NCBI GenBank assembly: GCA_023213315.1
Contig: JAKCPI010006261.1
Location: forward strand, 103,007 to 167,006
DNA from: Euborellia annulipes
Lineage: Eukaryota; Arthropoda; Insecta; Dermaptera; Anisolabididae
Length of the DNA stretch: 64,000 nucleotides
Direction: 5' to 3'
Of the stretch, positions 55,641 through 64,000 are shown one piece after another; within the stretch, counting starts at the first letter, position 1; every line of letters begins with the position of its first letter. Below the pieces are notes generated by a model, which worked only from the letters and a program-made list of their open reading frames with translations, did not search any database and was not told the DNA's origin. Both the position numbers and the translations under genes were made by a program.

Positions 55641-55834
55641 TTTGAGAATATCAATATTGACATTTGTCATTATCTTTAGCTTCTCGGTCATGGGGGGATG
55701 GGAGGGGGGATTATTTAATTAAATATGTATAAATTAATTTAATCCAGAAAATGTTAATTTATTAATTTTCCGACAAAAATTGTTTATTTTTAATTATAGT
55801 TGTTAAAAATGAAATTTTGATAACCGTAAAGCCA

Positions 55835-55990
55835 GCCGATGGGGTGCGGATTCCAGGTATTCAGATGAATATGTATTTAAATCATTTGAATATCAATTGG
55901 TCTAAATAAATATGCCTGGACCCCTATAAATATCGATTTTAATAATAAGTATCATTTAAAGTCTAAATGGACTTAGAAGCAGAAAATATT
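55835..55990 (+). repeat. SINE-A, 5'-truncated and decayed
   Basis: GGTGCGGATTCCAGGTATTC, ATTTGAATATCAATTGG core, AATATGCCTGGACCCCTAT and a damaged end. Confidence 0.6.
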
Positions 55991-56279
55991 TTTTTTAAAT
56001 TTTATTCTTTTCAAAAATACTACACTATATCAAATAATCAAAGCTTGTAATTTATTTATTTAATGGCTACATTTTATTATATATATATTTTTTTAATGTT
56101 TATTTTCCCCTCTCTTTCTCTCCCTCTCTCGACAGAGTTTCTTTCTGCTTGGATTGTTGTTATCGAATACTTTTTCTTGTTTATTTGAAACCATCCAATT
56201 ATACTGTTTTTTTTTTTTTATTTTGTTCAGGTATTTTATTTTGGACGAACAGATGTAAAATCGCGTAGAATAGTATTAT
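55991..56279. other. AT/pyrimidine-rich noncoding stretch
   Basis: Pyrimidine run CCCCTCTCTTTCTCTCCCTC at 56107-56126. Nothing else recognised. Confidence 0.4.
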
Positions 56280-56620
56280 TACGGCATTCGACTTTTGTGG
56301 CCATTTGAAGGAGAAAACTGTCAGGAGCGTTATAATTATGGCCGGCCTATAACGATTAACCTTTTCCCCGATGTGCCTTCAAGTCGGGCCGGCCTAAATA
56401 TTTCCACCGGCGTAATTACAATAATCACAATGCAATCTAGAATGCTTTGCATAATCGACTTGCACAGTGGCCGTTCCCATGCTGTACATTTTAATATTAA
56501 GACCCTTATTGATATCGGAAGTATAGGGTGCGTTCCCTATATTTACCTCGGATTTACAGTAAAAATCCCGACGAGAGGAGGAAAAAAAGCCGAATCTGAA
56601 TAATGAGCTATCATTTTCGT
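56280..56620. promoter_or_regulatory. non-repetitive island, possible conserved regulatory DNA or exon
   Basis: The clearest unique, balanced block in the right half. It holds an inexact inverted pair of GGCCGGCCTA (56340, 56392) and a 102-codon plus frame (56295-56603) that starts at TTG and resembles no family I know. Without splice signals I favour regulatory DNA of the neighbouring bHLH-PAS locus over coding. Confidence 0.3.
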
Positions 56621-57076
56621 GCGTTGTTAGATTAAAAAAAAGTTTGGAGTCAGTCAGGTAGCAAATTGTACATTTGATGTATCATAACTTAAGCGGATAA
56701 CCCTTGGTCTGAGATGACTTGCACCTTCAAACATCTCAATTTTCGCCCAGTTTCTGGATAATCCCCTAGGCCAAGGAAGAAACAATCAGAGAGCTTAACG
56801 AGTTGTTAACTACCTCGAAATGAAAGTCAATCAAATTGAAACAATTTGAAATTATAATCAATCAATCATGTGATTCAAATATTTGAATTCCTTAATAAGG
56901 TTACCTATTAACTTGGGACGTCAAAATTACGAAATGTCATAATTAATAAATACCTAAATTTTTTTTTAATTATATCATAATCATCGTGGGTGGCAAATTT
57001 TATTTTTTTTTACTAATGAAGGTGATTTCTAATTGATAATTATAATGATTGCATTTTTGCTTTCTCTCTTTTTTAT
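56621..57076. other. noncoding stretch
   Basis: 56690-56800 is balanced; the rest AT-rich. Nothing recognised. Confidence 0.4.
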
Positions 57077-57225
57077 TTAAGATCTTTTTCGGCATCAGAA
57101 GCCTTTAGTGCCCATCCTTATTTATTTCAATTGATTAGCAGCCAAATCAATTGAAATAAATTTTATACAGGATGCGAACCCCTAACTAAGAACCCTACCA
57201 CTGTGCCAAGTCTCAGGCCCATTCC
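57077..57225 (-). repeat. tRNA-derived SINE, family B
   Basis: AAGATCTTTTTCGGCATCAG, GCAGCCAAATCAATTGAAAT, GATGCGAACCCCTAACTAAG (box B) and CCACTGTGCCAAGTCTCAGGCCC. Confidence 0.8.
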
Positions 57226-57712
57226 AAATATAATAAAAGCTGAAAGTTTCATGCCACTCCCTTCTTCCAGAATTGTCATCTATGTTTATCAAATATTCAT
57301 AACTGAATAGAAGGACATCAACCCAAATAATATGAATTTTTAATTGCGTCTGAATCAAAAAGAAATGTATATTATCGATTCTAATTTATTAATAACGATC
57401 GAGAGGAAAAGTAATTTTAGTGCAATAATTTGAAGAGATTTTAATATTTCCAAGCATGCTTTAGTTATATAAATTGAGTAGACAGGATATATTTTTTAAG
57501 AAAATTATAGACCAAGTTCAAGTCCAAGACTCATTAGGATGAATTAGGAGTCGAATAATAAATAACTCAATTTTAAAATAATCAATATCAAATATTTAAC
57601 TTTTAAAAATTATTCTTTAATAAAAAGGTTAGATCAATTAATTAAAAAGTATTTTGCTAATAAAAAAAATAAAACAATTCAATCAATTTAATTAATATCA
57701 GTATAGTGAGTT
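57226..57712. other. AT-rich noncoding stretch
   Basis: Nothing recognised. Confidence 0.45.
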
Positions 57713-58063
57713 ATTTTTACTTTCTCTTACCCTATATATGAAATATATAGAGAAAAAGTATTGCGATCATTTCAAAAATTCGATGTAGAGATTTTGATGG
57801 ATATACATGTTTTGAGGTCACATGAGTCCAAAAAATTGGTATGTCTGTCTGTCAGTGTGTAACGATTTTAATTTAAAGCATGAGGAAATTGAGCTACCGG
57901 ATTGAATTTTTATATTAAGTTAAGTACTCTCCCGGGCACTCAAAATAAGCTTTTGAACAAAATCGACCAAAAAGTACTAGTACTTTTTCAGTTTTTTTCG
58001 ATTTTCTCAAAATTTGATTAAAATTCACTAAATCAATTATTTTTTAGATGTTCTTTAAAATGT
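57713..58063 (-). repeat. family R copy, cut by the LTR retrotransposon
   Basis: Minus orientation from the terminal TTTTTACTTTCTCTTACC through GAGAAAAAGTATTG, AAGCTTTTGAACAAAATCGA, AAGTACTAGTACTTTTTCAG to TTTAGATGTTCTTTAAAATG, where the LTR begins. The remainder should lie beyond position 64000. Confidence 0.9.
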
Positions 58064-58957
58064 TGTAATGTGCTTTGGTTTGTTTGAAAAGGCTGGGACT
58101 AAGGTAAATAATAAGTTAATAAATTTTAACAAAAGTACTTTATTTAATTTAAATAATGGGGGTGCTTCGCTTTTGCTGAAAGAAGTGTTTTTTTTACAAA
58201 TATTTACAAGAGTTATTTATTTTTTACTTTTGAATCAATATGACAAGATTACAATTTTGTTTACATAAAAATGTGCTTATCTGTATATAAGTATTTGGTC
58301 CATGTCTGTTGACGATGATCTTGGGGGGTTATCAGTGGCGGGGGTCCAGCATCCAAGAAGAGTGTGGGGCCCGTTGGCCCCTCATCCGGGTAGAATATGG
58401 TACTTCTTGATGTTAGGATCTTTTGCACCTATTTAGTGCGGAGTCACTTTAGAATGGATTGCTGGATGGTTTCAGATCTGAAGGAGTTTATCTAGTAGGG
58501 GCAGGCATATTCACCTAGAGATCCCCCTAACTAGATAGGCAAGGTTCCAGCATCTACGATGACTGAATTAGGTATAAGTGAGATAGGTTGTGTGTGTGTT
58601 CGAATGATAATGCTCAATGAGCGAGATTGAATGACAAGTGATCGAATGAGCCCGGGCCCTCCGACCCAGCGCCTTATATAGGGCACATTCTCCCTTCTTC
58701 TGTATGTATGTCATCATCCTGATGAGTCATCAGGGGGTGAGGGATTGTCACTCAGACTTGTGCCCATATTTGGTCCGAACGAAGTGTTTTCTTTATCTTG
58801 GAGGAATGGGGGTGTTGAGGTCATCGATGAGATCACGAGGGTGGGGGTTGCATTACATCATGCACAATTTCACAATATTAGAAAAGTTTTATTTATTGAT
58901 TTTTTTAAAATCACTGATTTTAATTTATTTAAAAAGTAAATTCATTTTTCCCTTACA
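58064..58957 (-). repeat. 3' LTR (894 bp)
   Basis: TGTAATGTGCTTTGG...TTTTTCCCTTACA on the plus strand. On the minus strand it has a TATA-like CTATATAAGG (58672-58681) and an AATAAA polyadenylation signal (58139-58144) nearer the 3' edge. Short plus-strand frames in it are chance. Confidence 0.95.
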
Positions 58958-58968
58958 TCCCCCAAGTT
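58958..58968 (-). other. polypurine tract of the LTR element
   Basis: Minus strand AACTTGGGGGA abuts the 3' LTR start TGTAAGGG. It is short, with an interrupting CTT. Confidence 0.55.
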
Positions 58969-61018
58969 ATTTTTATTAAATTTTGACACAGGAAAAATTT
59001 AATAAGCACTTATTATCACTTGATTATTATATATCAGATAAACACTTGTTTTAAAAATATTCAAATACAATAAAAAAAATATAATTATTATTATTAATTA
59101 ACATTGGTACTTTTATCATAACTCAATGTTTCTCATAAGTAGTTAATTGAAATCATCTATCTCTATATATTGAATTTACATTAAGAAAGAATTACTCTTC
59201 CCATCCACAATCTACGACTAGACTCATCACCCGACCGACCACGGCCACCAGTGAAAGCCCTTGATTTATCTATCTTATACAATTGTTAATACAGACTAAC
59301 ATAAAGTAGCTTTAACACGGTTAAGCAACTTGAATTCGCCAATGAAGGCACAAACACCGCGTGTGAATTCTTTTCTCTACTTCTTCACTTAACAACAATA
59401 AACTTCTTCAAACTCAACAATTACTTTAAATATTACTTCAATACCACAAAGCATTACTCCTTTATTTCAATACCACAAAGATTTATATAATTATTTATTC
59501 TTTACACTAATACCACAAAGATTTATAAATATAAGTTGAAATATTATTACAAATAATATTTGGTTTTATTAAAAAATTATAGACTAATTTAAAAAATTGT
59601 TGGGATCTACTGCCCAGTATAGATAAATTATTCAAAGAAATTCACACAGCTAGTGTTGCACACCCATTGGACTAAATTCTTGCCACAGTGAAAACTGACA
59701 TTTAGTAAATTATTTTAAAACAAAATTGATTTGAAGATGCTCAAAATCAATGACTCCCAATGATAAACACGATCGCACAAGCAACAAGTCCAATCACAAT
59801 TTGTGAATATTGGAAAAATTATTAAGTTGAAATTAAAAGTTTGATTTAATTAATCTTAAAAAAATATGTTAGAAAATTTGTTCTTTGATTTCAATTACTT
59901 TCATGACTCCACATTGAGTTATAATTTTGGGTATTATAATAAAAAAATATAAAAATATAAAATAATTTAAAGTGAGCATTTCAGATGAGCAAGTTTAAGA
60001 GTTAAATTTATTTTTATTTAAATGAAAATAATTTCCAAAGTATGAAATGTATCATATATATTTATTAGAGTTTCATTGACTATTTATTTATTTATTAAAA
60101 TTTTCATTATTCGTTTGATAGTTTTTTTTTTTTTTGAATAATTATCAAAAAATTTAAAGTTACAAAAAAAATTTAGTTGAAATATTATTACTAATAATAT
60201 TTTATTTAAAAAAAATTATAGATTGATTAAAAAAATTTGAGTTTGTAAAGAATATGCATCTTTGAAATTTAAATGTGAACATTGTTTAAGAATGATTTGA
60301 TTTATGTTAATTAGAAACTGTTTAAGAAAGATTATATTAATTAGGCATTCATAAAAAAATATATTTTCTTTTAATTGACTACATTACATATAAAAAAATA
60401 TAAGTTAAAAGGCTAGACAATTTTGTCTATTTTAATGTTTTTATAATCTTTGATTTCAAATATTTATGCACATTTATACGGTAGATCTTTATAATTGTTT
60501 AAAGGAAATTTGTTACTTGCTAATTTACTTGCTCTTAAAAAAAAATTTACTTCCTTAATTAAAATTATATAAATTGTTTGAATGAATACCACCTCACTCT
60601 CACATAGATATTCCTAATCAGATGAAAATCAAAATATTGACAATAAATAAAAAAATTACACCAATTCTCAGTACTTAATGATTAATCACATTAAAGAAAA
60701 ATATTCTTTAATAATTAAGAGAAAAAGAAAAAAAAAAAATGAACAAATGATATCAAGAACTAGGGGATTTAAAACTAGGGGTAGTCTGTACACTTAACGT
60801 GTGGGCTCGACAAATTCCCAGGAAAGGTTGTGTACCACGTTACATTCCCAATGGCCTCACTACCCAGGGTTGTCAGTGGGCGAAGATAAAAGTCAATTTG
60901 TTTCTTTGGCATTTATTTTTTAATTTAAAACCTTAATAGTTTTTTTTTTTTATATAAATATATTTATGTATAGATATGCTTTATATCTATATGCTTTCAA
61001 TTGACTGAAGAAGAAGGA
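58958..61018 (-). other. AT-rich noncoding part of the LTR element
   Basis: About 2 kb without coding signal where pol would be expected. Holds three spaced copies of AATACCACAAAG (59437-59525) and two copies of a ~70-bp block beginning TTGAAATATTATTAC (59537 and 60177). Confidence 0.7.
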
Positions 61019-61900
61019 TTAAAATAGAAAGACACAACCCTTGGCCTTAGTACTCCCAATTAGTTTAAATGTTGCCCCCCAAATAGAAATAAATTTTTTA
61101 AAAAAACCCATAAAAAAAAATAAGACATAATCGGTGAAAGTTGTCAAGTCCGGTGGGAGGTCAGAATCGGTTAATTTAAATAAATTTTTCTCAAGTCCTT
61201 TTGTAACGGGCAATATGCCGTCTGGGTAATCTTTCAAGTGCAAAATTAGAATAATGACTTGTATTAGTTGCAAAATTAAATTTTGTGAAAGCTTATAGAA
61301 TATTAATTGTAAATTTGGATTGAATTTATTAAAATTTAACGGTTGATTAATGACAAGCGGTAATTTTGGTGAATCGGAAATATTGTTATATCGCAAAAAA
61401 TTAAAAGTAAAATTTAGGTAGAAACTGTTAGCAGAAATTTGTATTGAAATAATTAAAAGGATTTTTAGACGAGATTGATAAATAAAATATGTATGATTGT
61501 AAATTAAATACGGAAAGGGTAGATAGAAATAATTATTATAATTTTGCACCCAAGCAGACAGGTGCGGAATTGGCATTATAAAATCTGCTTGATTTAAATA
61601 AATTGTTAAAGAAAAGGACTGAGAAGGGAAAGTTGTTAGCCCCAGTAACCGATTTTTTTCAGAGGGTGGAATTGCGGTCTCAATTCTCTTCTTAGTGCTA
61701 TTCATTTGTGAATAAGCCACTAAGTGAAAACCCAAATTATGAGATTGATCAAATGTTACTTTATTTTGTTCGGGCTTATTTTGCCGTGTTACAGCTCTTT
61801 GTTCAGAGTTTTGAAAATAATTATTAATTTTGTGGTGGTGTGTAATCATCAGAATTTTGAAAATAATTATTATTAAAATTTTGTGATTGTGAATAATCAA
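61019..61900 (-). CDS. long unidentified open frame in the LTR element
   Basis: A 293-codon frame, by far the longest in the window, follows the gag region. Residues about 30-60 are polar (QRAVTRQNKPEQNKVTFDQ), the middle is rich in Phe, Tyr, Ile and Asn (SAWVQNYNNYFYLPFPYLIY), and the end reads IWGATFKLIGSTKAKGCVF. I see no protease DTG/DSG, no reverse transcriptase motif and no zinc finger. It may be a diverged or decayed pol segment, or open by chance in AT-rich sequence. Confidence 0.35.
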   Translation of the reverse strand: MIIHNHKILIIIIFKILMITHHHKINNYFQNSEQRAVTRQNKPEQNKVTFDQSHNLGFHLVAYSQMNSTKKRIETAIPPSEKNRLLGLTTFPSQSFSLTIYLNQADFIMPIPHLSAWVQNYNNYFYLPFPYLIYNHTYFIYQSRLKILLIISIQISANSFYLNFTFNFLRYNNISDSPKLPLVINQPLNFNKFNPNLQLIFYKLSQNLILQLIQVIILILHLKDYPDGILPVTKGLEKNLFKLTDSDLPPDLTTFTDYVLFFFMGFFKKFISIWGATFKLIGSTKAKGCVFLF

Positions 61901-61911
61901 CGCAATTCACT

Positions 61912-62206
61912 CTTATTATTGGATAAGGGAGCAGGCCTTTGGGACGCTCGCTGCGGAGCAGGTGGTGGTTGTCTAGGCGCGGGTGAGACATACTCATTTT
62001 GGGAAGGCCACTGTGGTTCAGAGGTTTGTTTAAAAGAAATTGGTTCATTGTATGAGTTATTAAAATTATGTGGTTGTGAATTAGATTGTTCGTTTCTTGG
62101 TTGCCTATTAAATTTATTATTAGAATCTCTTGGACCATAAATAGACTGATTTGTATATCTTTCTAATTTTTCTAGGGCATTAAATATATCCGTGTATGTT
62201 TCATGG
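61912..62206 (-). pseudogene. C-terminal gag region in a shifted frame
   Basis: In the frame one base off from the N-terminal part, translation continues with an acidic-basic helix (NALEKLERYTNQSIYG) then an Asn/Gln- and Pro-rich tail (SPAPRQPPPAPQRAS) to a TGA near 61912. This is typical of gag C-terminal linkers. Reading depends on one frameshift near 62205; whether that is decay or a programmed shift cannot be told here. Confidence 0.55.
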
Positions 62207-62878
62207 TACCGAAATTAAATGGGATTGAATATTTATAGGGAGTTGGGATACAAGAGTTTCTAATAGATACTGGGCCTTTATGGGAATATCCAAATAGGAT
62301 GCCCATTCATATCTTTTTTTAAATTGAACAGACAACGTAACATTTGGATTAAAATTTCTATATAAAATTTGAAAAATGAATATATTTTGCACCCTTTCAC
62401 CCCAAAATTGTTGTTCGAATGCTACTAATAATTCATCTATATGTTGATATTTAAACTGATTTTCTATGACCCATTGTTTGGCCGCATCTTTTACTGAAAA
62501 GAGTAGGGCACAAACAGTCAAATGTTTAGGAATTTGGTAATTTTGACAAAATTTTTTGAAAGATTGAATAAATTCACGTGGGTGAGGCCCATTTAAATCT
62601 AATTCGTTGGAAAATTTTTGAGTATTAGAACACAAATTTTCAATATCTGTTAGAGAGTAATATTGATAATTAAATGAAGGGGGTTGAGCGGCAAAAGTAG
62701 AATTAATAGGAGAGGGTGGTGCATCAGAAGTAGATTTAGAATGTTGCAAATTTTGGGTTAAATTTTCAAATTGTTTCTGGAAAGTTAAAAGAGTTTCATT
62801 AAATTTAGATAAATTATTTAAAATTTTATTATCGAACTGTTTTTGTTCATGGGGATTAAATTTTGATTCTTGATTCAT
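62201..62878 (-). CDS. gag: gag-like protein, N-terminal part (225 codons)
   Basis: The true ATG at 62878 opens about 170 bases downstream of the PBS. Residues 1-75 are Asn/Gln-rich; 76-215 contain a capsid-like helical domain with an alanine-tryptophan pair (KDAAKQWVIENQF) followed 11-16 residues later by LLVAFEQQFWGE, the pattern of retrotransposon gag. Gag would assemble particles in the cytoplasm. The frame hits a stop at 62201; one base over, coding-like sequence continues downstream, so a frameshift has probably broken the gene. No CCHC knuckle is seen in either part. Confidence 0.75.
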   Translation of the reverse strand: MNQESKFNPHEQKQFDNKILNNLSKFNETLLTFQKQFENLTQNLQHSKSTSDAPPSPINSTFAAQPPSFNYQYYSLTDIENLCSNTQKFSNELDLNGPHPREFIQSFKKFCQNYQIPKHLTVCALLFSVKDAAKQWVIENQFKYQHIDELLVAFEQQFWGERVQNIFIFQILYRNFNPNVTLSVQFKKRYEWASYLDIPIKAQYLLETLVSQLPINIQSHLISVP

Positions 62879-63083
62879 TTTTTTTCTTTTTAAAGTTTAG
62901 GTATTCGAAAAAAATCATCGTAGACTGAGAATTGAGAGAGAAAGAAGAGAAAGAGAAACAAATATCCATAGATAGAGTGAAGTGATATTGATTCAAAAGT
63001 AAAGTAATTTAAGGTTATCCCTTTTCTCCACTATGTAATGTGAGATTAATATCTCACATTGTGCTATTATTTACTTCATCCCA
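62879..63083 (-). other. leader between PBS and gag
   Basis: About 200 bp. Contains the palindrome TGTGAGATTAATATCTCACA (63040-63059), which could form a stem in the RNA, near the PBS, where packaging or dimer signals usually lie. Confidence 0.5.
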
Positions 63084-63099
63084 GCCTCTTCCTCCACCA
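63084..63099 (-). other. primer binding site of the LTR element
   Basis: TGGTGGAGGAAGAGGC on the minus strand begins immediately next to the LTR (CATTACA|TGG), with the TGG that complements a tRNA CCA end. I cannot name the primer tRNA. Confidence 0.7.
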
Positions 63100-63998
63100 T
63101 GTAATGTGCTTTGGTTTGTTTGAAAAGGCTGGGACTAAGGTAAATAATAAGTTAATAAATTTTAACAAAAGTACTTTATTTAATTTAAATAATGGGGGTG
63201 CTTCGCTTTTGCTGAAAGAAGTGTTTTTTGTACAAATATTTACAAGAGTTATTTATTTTTTTACTTTTGAATCAATATGAAAAGATTACAATTTTGTTTA
63301 CATAAAAATGTGCTTATCTGTATATAAGTATTCGGTCCATGGCTGCTGACGATGATCTTGGGGGGGGTTATCAGTGGCGGGGGTCCAGCATCCAAGAAGA
63401 GTGTGGGGCCCGTTGGCCCCTCATCCGGGTAGAATATGGTACTTCTTGATGTTAGGATCTTTTGCACCTATTTAGTGCGGAGTCACTTTAGAATGGATTG
63501 CTGGATGGTTTTTAGATATGAAGGAGTTTATCTAGTAGGGGCAGGCATATTCACCTAGAGACCCCCCCTAACTAGATGGGCAAGGTTCCAGCATCTACGA
63601 TGACTGAATTAGGTATAAGTGAGATAGGTTGTGTGTGTGTTCGAATGATAATGCTCAATGAGCGAGATTGAATGACAAGTGATCGAATGAGCCCGGGCCC
63701 TCCGACCCAGCGCCTTATATAGGGCACATTCTCCCTTCTTCTGTATGTATGTCATCATCCGATGAGTCATCAGGGGGTGAGGGATTGTCACTCAGACTTG
63801 TGCCCATATTTGGTCCGAACGAAGTGTTTTCTTTATCTTGGAGGAATGGGGGTGTTGAGGTCATCGATGAGATCACGAGGGTGGGGGTTGCATTACATCA
63901 TGCACAATTTCACAATATTAGAAAAGTTTTATTTATTGATTTTTTTTAAAATCACTGATTTTAATTTATTTAAAAAGTAAATTCATTTTTCCCTTACA
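63100..63998 (-). repeat. 5' LTR (899 bp)
   Basis: Near-identical to the 58064 LTR, with the same TATA-like motif at about 63713-63722. Differences are mostly homopolymer length and single substitutions. Would supply the promoter for the element's minus-strand transcript. Confidence 0.95.
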
Positions 63999-64000
63999 AT

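Larger units (their letters stand above)
58064..63998 (-). mobile_element. LTR retrotransposon, Ty3-like, gag-only, minus strand
   Basis: Two direct LTRs (58064-58957, 63100-63998) bound an internal region of about 4.1 kb. On the minus strand the primer binding site TGGTGGAGGAAGAGGC starts one base after the 5' LTR (63099 downward) and the purine tract AACTTGGGGGA ends at the 3' LTR (58958 upward). LTR ends are TGTAA...TTACA. The target duplication is probably ATGT (58060-58063), with only its AT visible at 63999-64000. A gag-like gene is present but damaged; no protease, reverse transcriptase, RNase H or integrase is recognised, so it is non-autonomous. LTRs differ at about a dozen places, indicating a fairly recent insertion. 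Confidence 0.93.

Noticed and set aside
58704..58979. 91-codon frame and its copy at 63762-63980
   Set aside because: They lie in the two LTRs on the strand opposite to the element's genes and duplicate only because the LTRs do.
1..64000. CRISPR arrays, bacterial operons or terminators
   Set aside because: The window is animal nuclear DNA with a spliced exon, SINEs and MITEs; repeats are dispersed or palindromic, not regularly spaced arrays.

Overview
The window is nuclear DNA from an animal, most likely an arthropod. It is strongly AT-rich, and the one recognisable host exon (minus strand, 8879-9069) encodes the basic helix-loop-helix of the aryl hydrocarbon receptor/Spineless family in its arthropod-like form. 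It has a clean splice acceptor and donor. I find no other host exon. PAS exons would lie below 8879 and the first exon above 9069 on the minus strand; neither was found. The window is therefore best read as one small exon inside very large introns or 5' flank of a spineless/AhR-like gene. I cannot name the species.

Almost everything else is repeat. The main families are: (1) tRNA-derived SINE family A (box A, box B, a palindromic ATTTGGATACCAAAT core and a CA/GT-rich tail), with exact target duplications at 4044-4306, 27948-28227 and 49259-49420 and many older fragments; (2) tRNA-derived SINE family B, whose 3' end reads GCCGAAAAAGACCTTAAA; (3) an unclassified interspersed repeat, called R here, about 0.65 kb when longest, that carries a ~90-bp perfect-type hairpin at one end (CTGGTGTGAC...GTCACACCAG) and ends in GGTAAGAGAAAGTAAAAA; (4) DNA transposon derivatives, including a Harbinger-like element with TTA duplications (9928-10708), hAT-like MITEs with exact 8-bp duplications (15865-16121, 38255-38398), pogo/Tigger-like fragments, and several large foldbacks (32998-33710, 40538-41721); (5) a short LINE 3' end (31465-31850).

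The right end (58064-63998) is a young LTR retrotransposon on the minus strand: two ~0.9-kb LTRs differing at roughly a dozen sites, PBS, purine tract, a gag-like gene broken by a frameshift, and no recognisable pol. It landed inside an R copy.

The most interesting signal is a set of long palindromes (5398-6107, 44731-45028, 51513-51778) whose arms carry candidate hammerhead ribozymes: a CTGAAGA-type core, helix II hairpin, GAAA, a self-complementary ACGT (or ATAT), and a flanking helix I. Within each palindrome the motif occurs in both orientations. Other points of interest are a palindrome with a tRNA-like cloverleaf inside (24243-24428), a GC-rich ~100-bp minisatellite island in the AT-rich background (34725-35020), and non-repetitive islands that could be conserved regulatory DNA.
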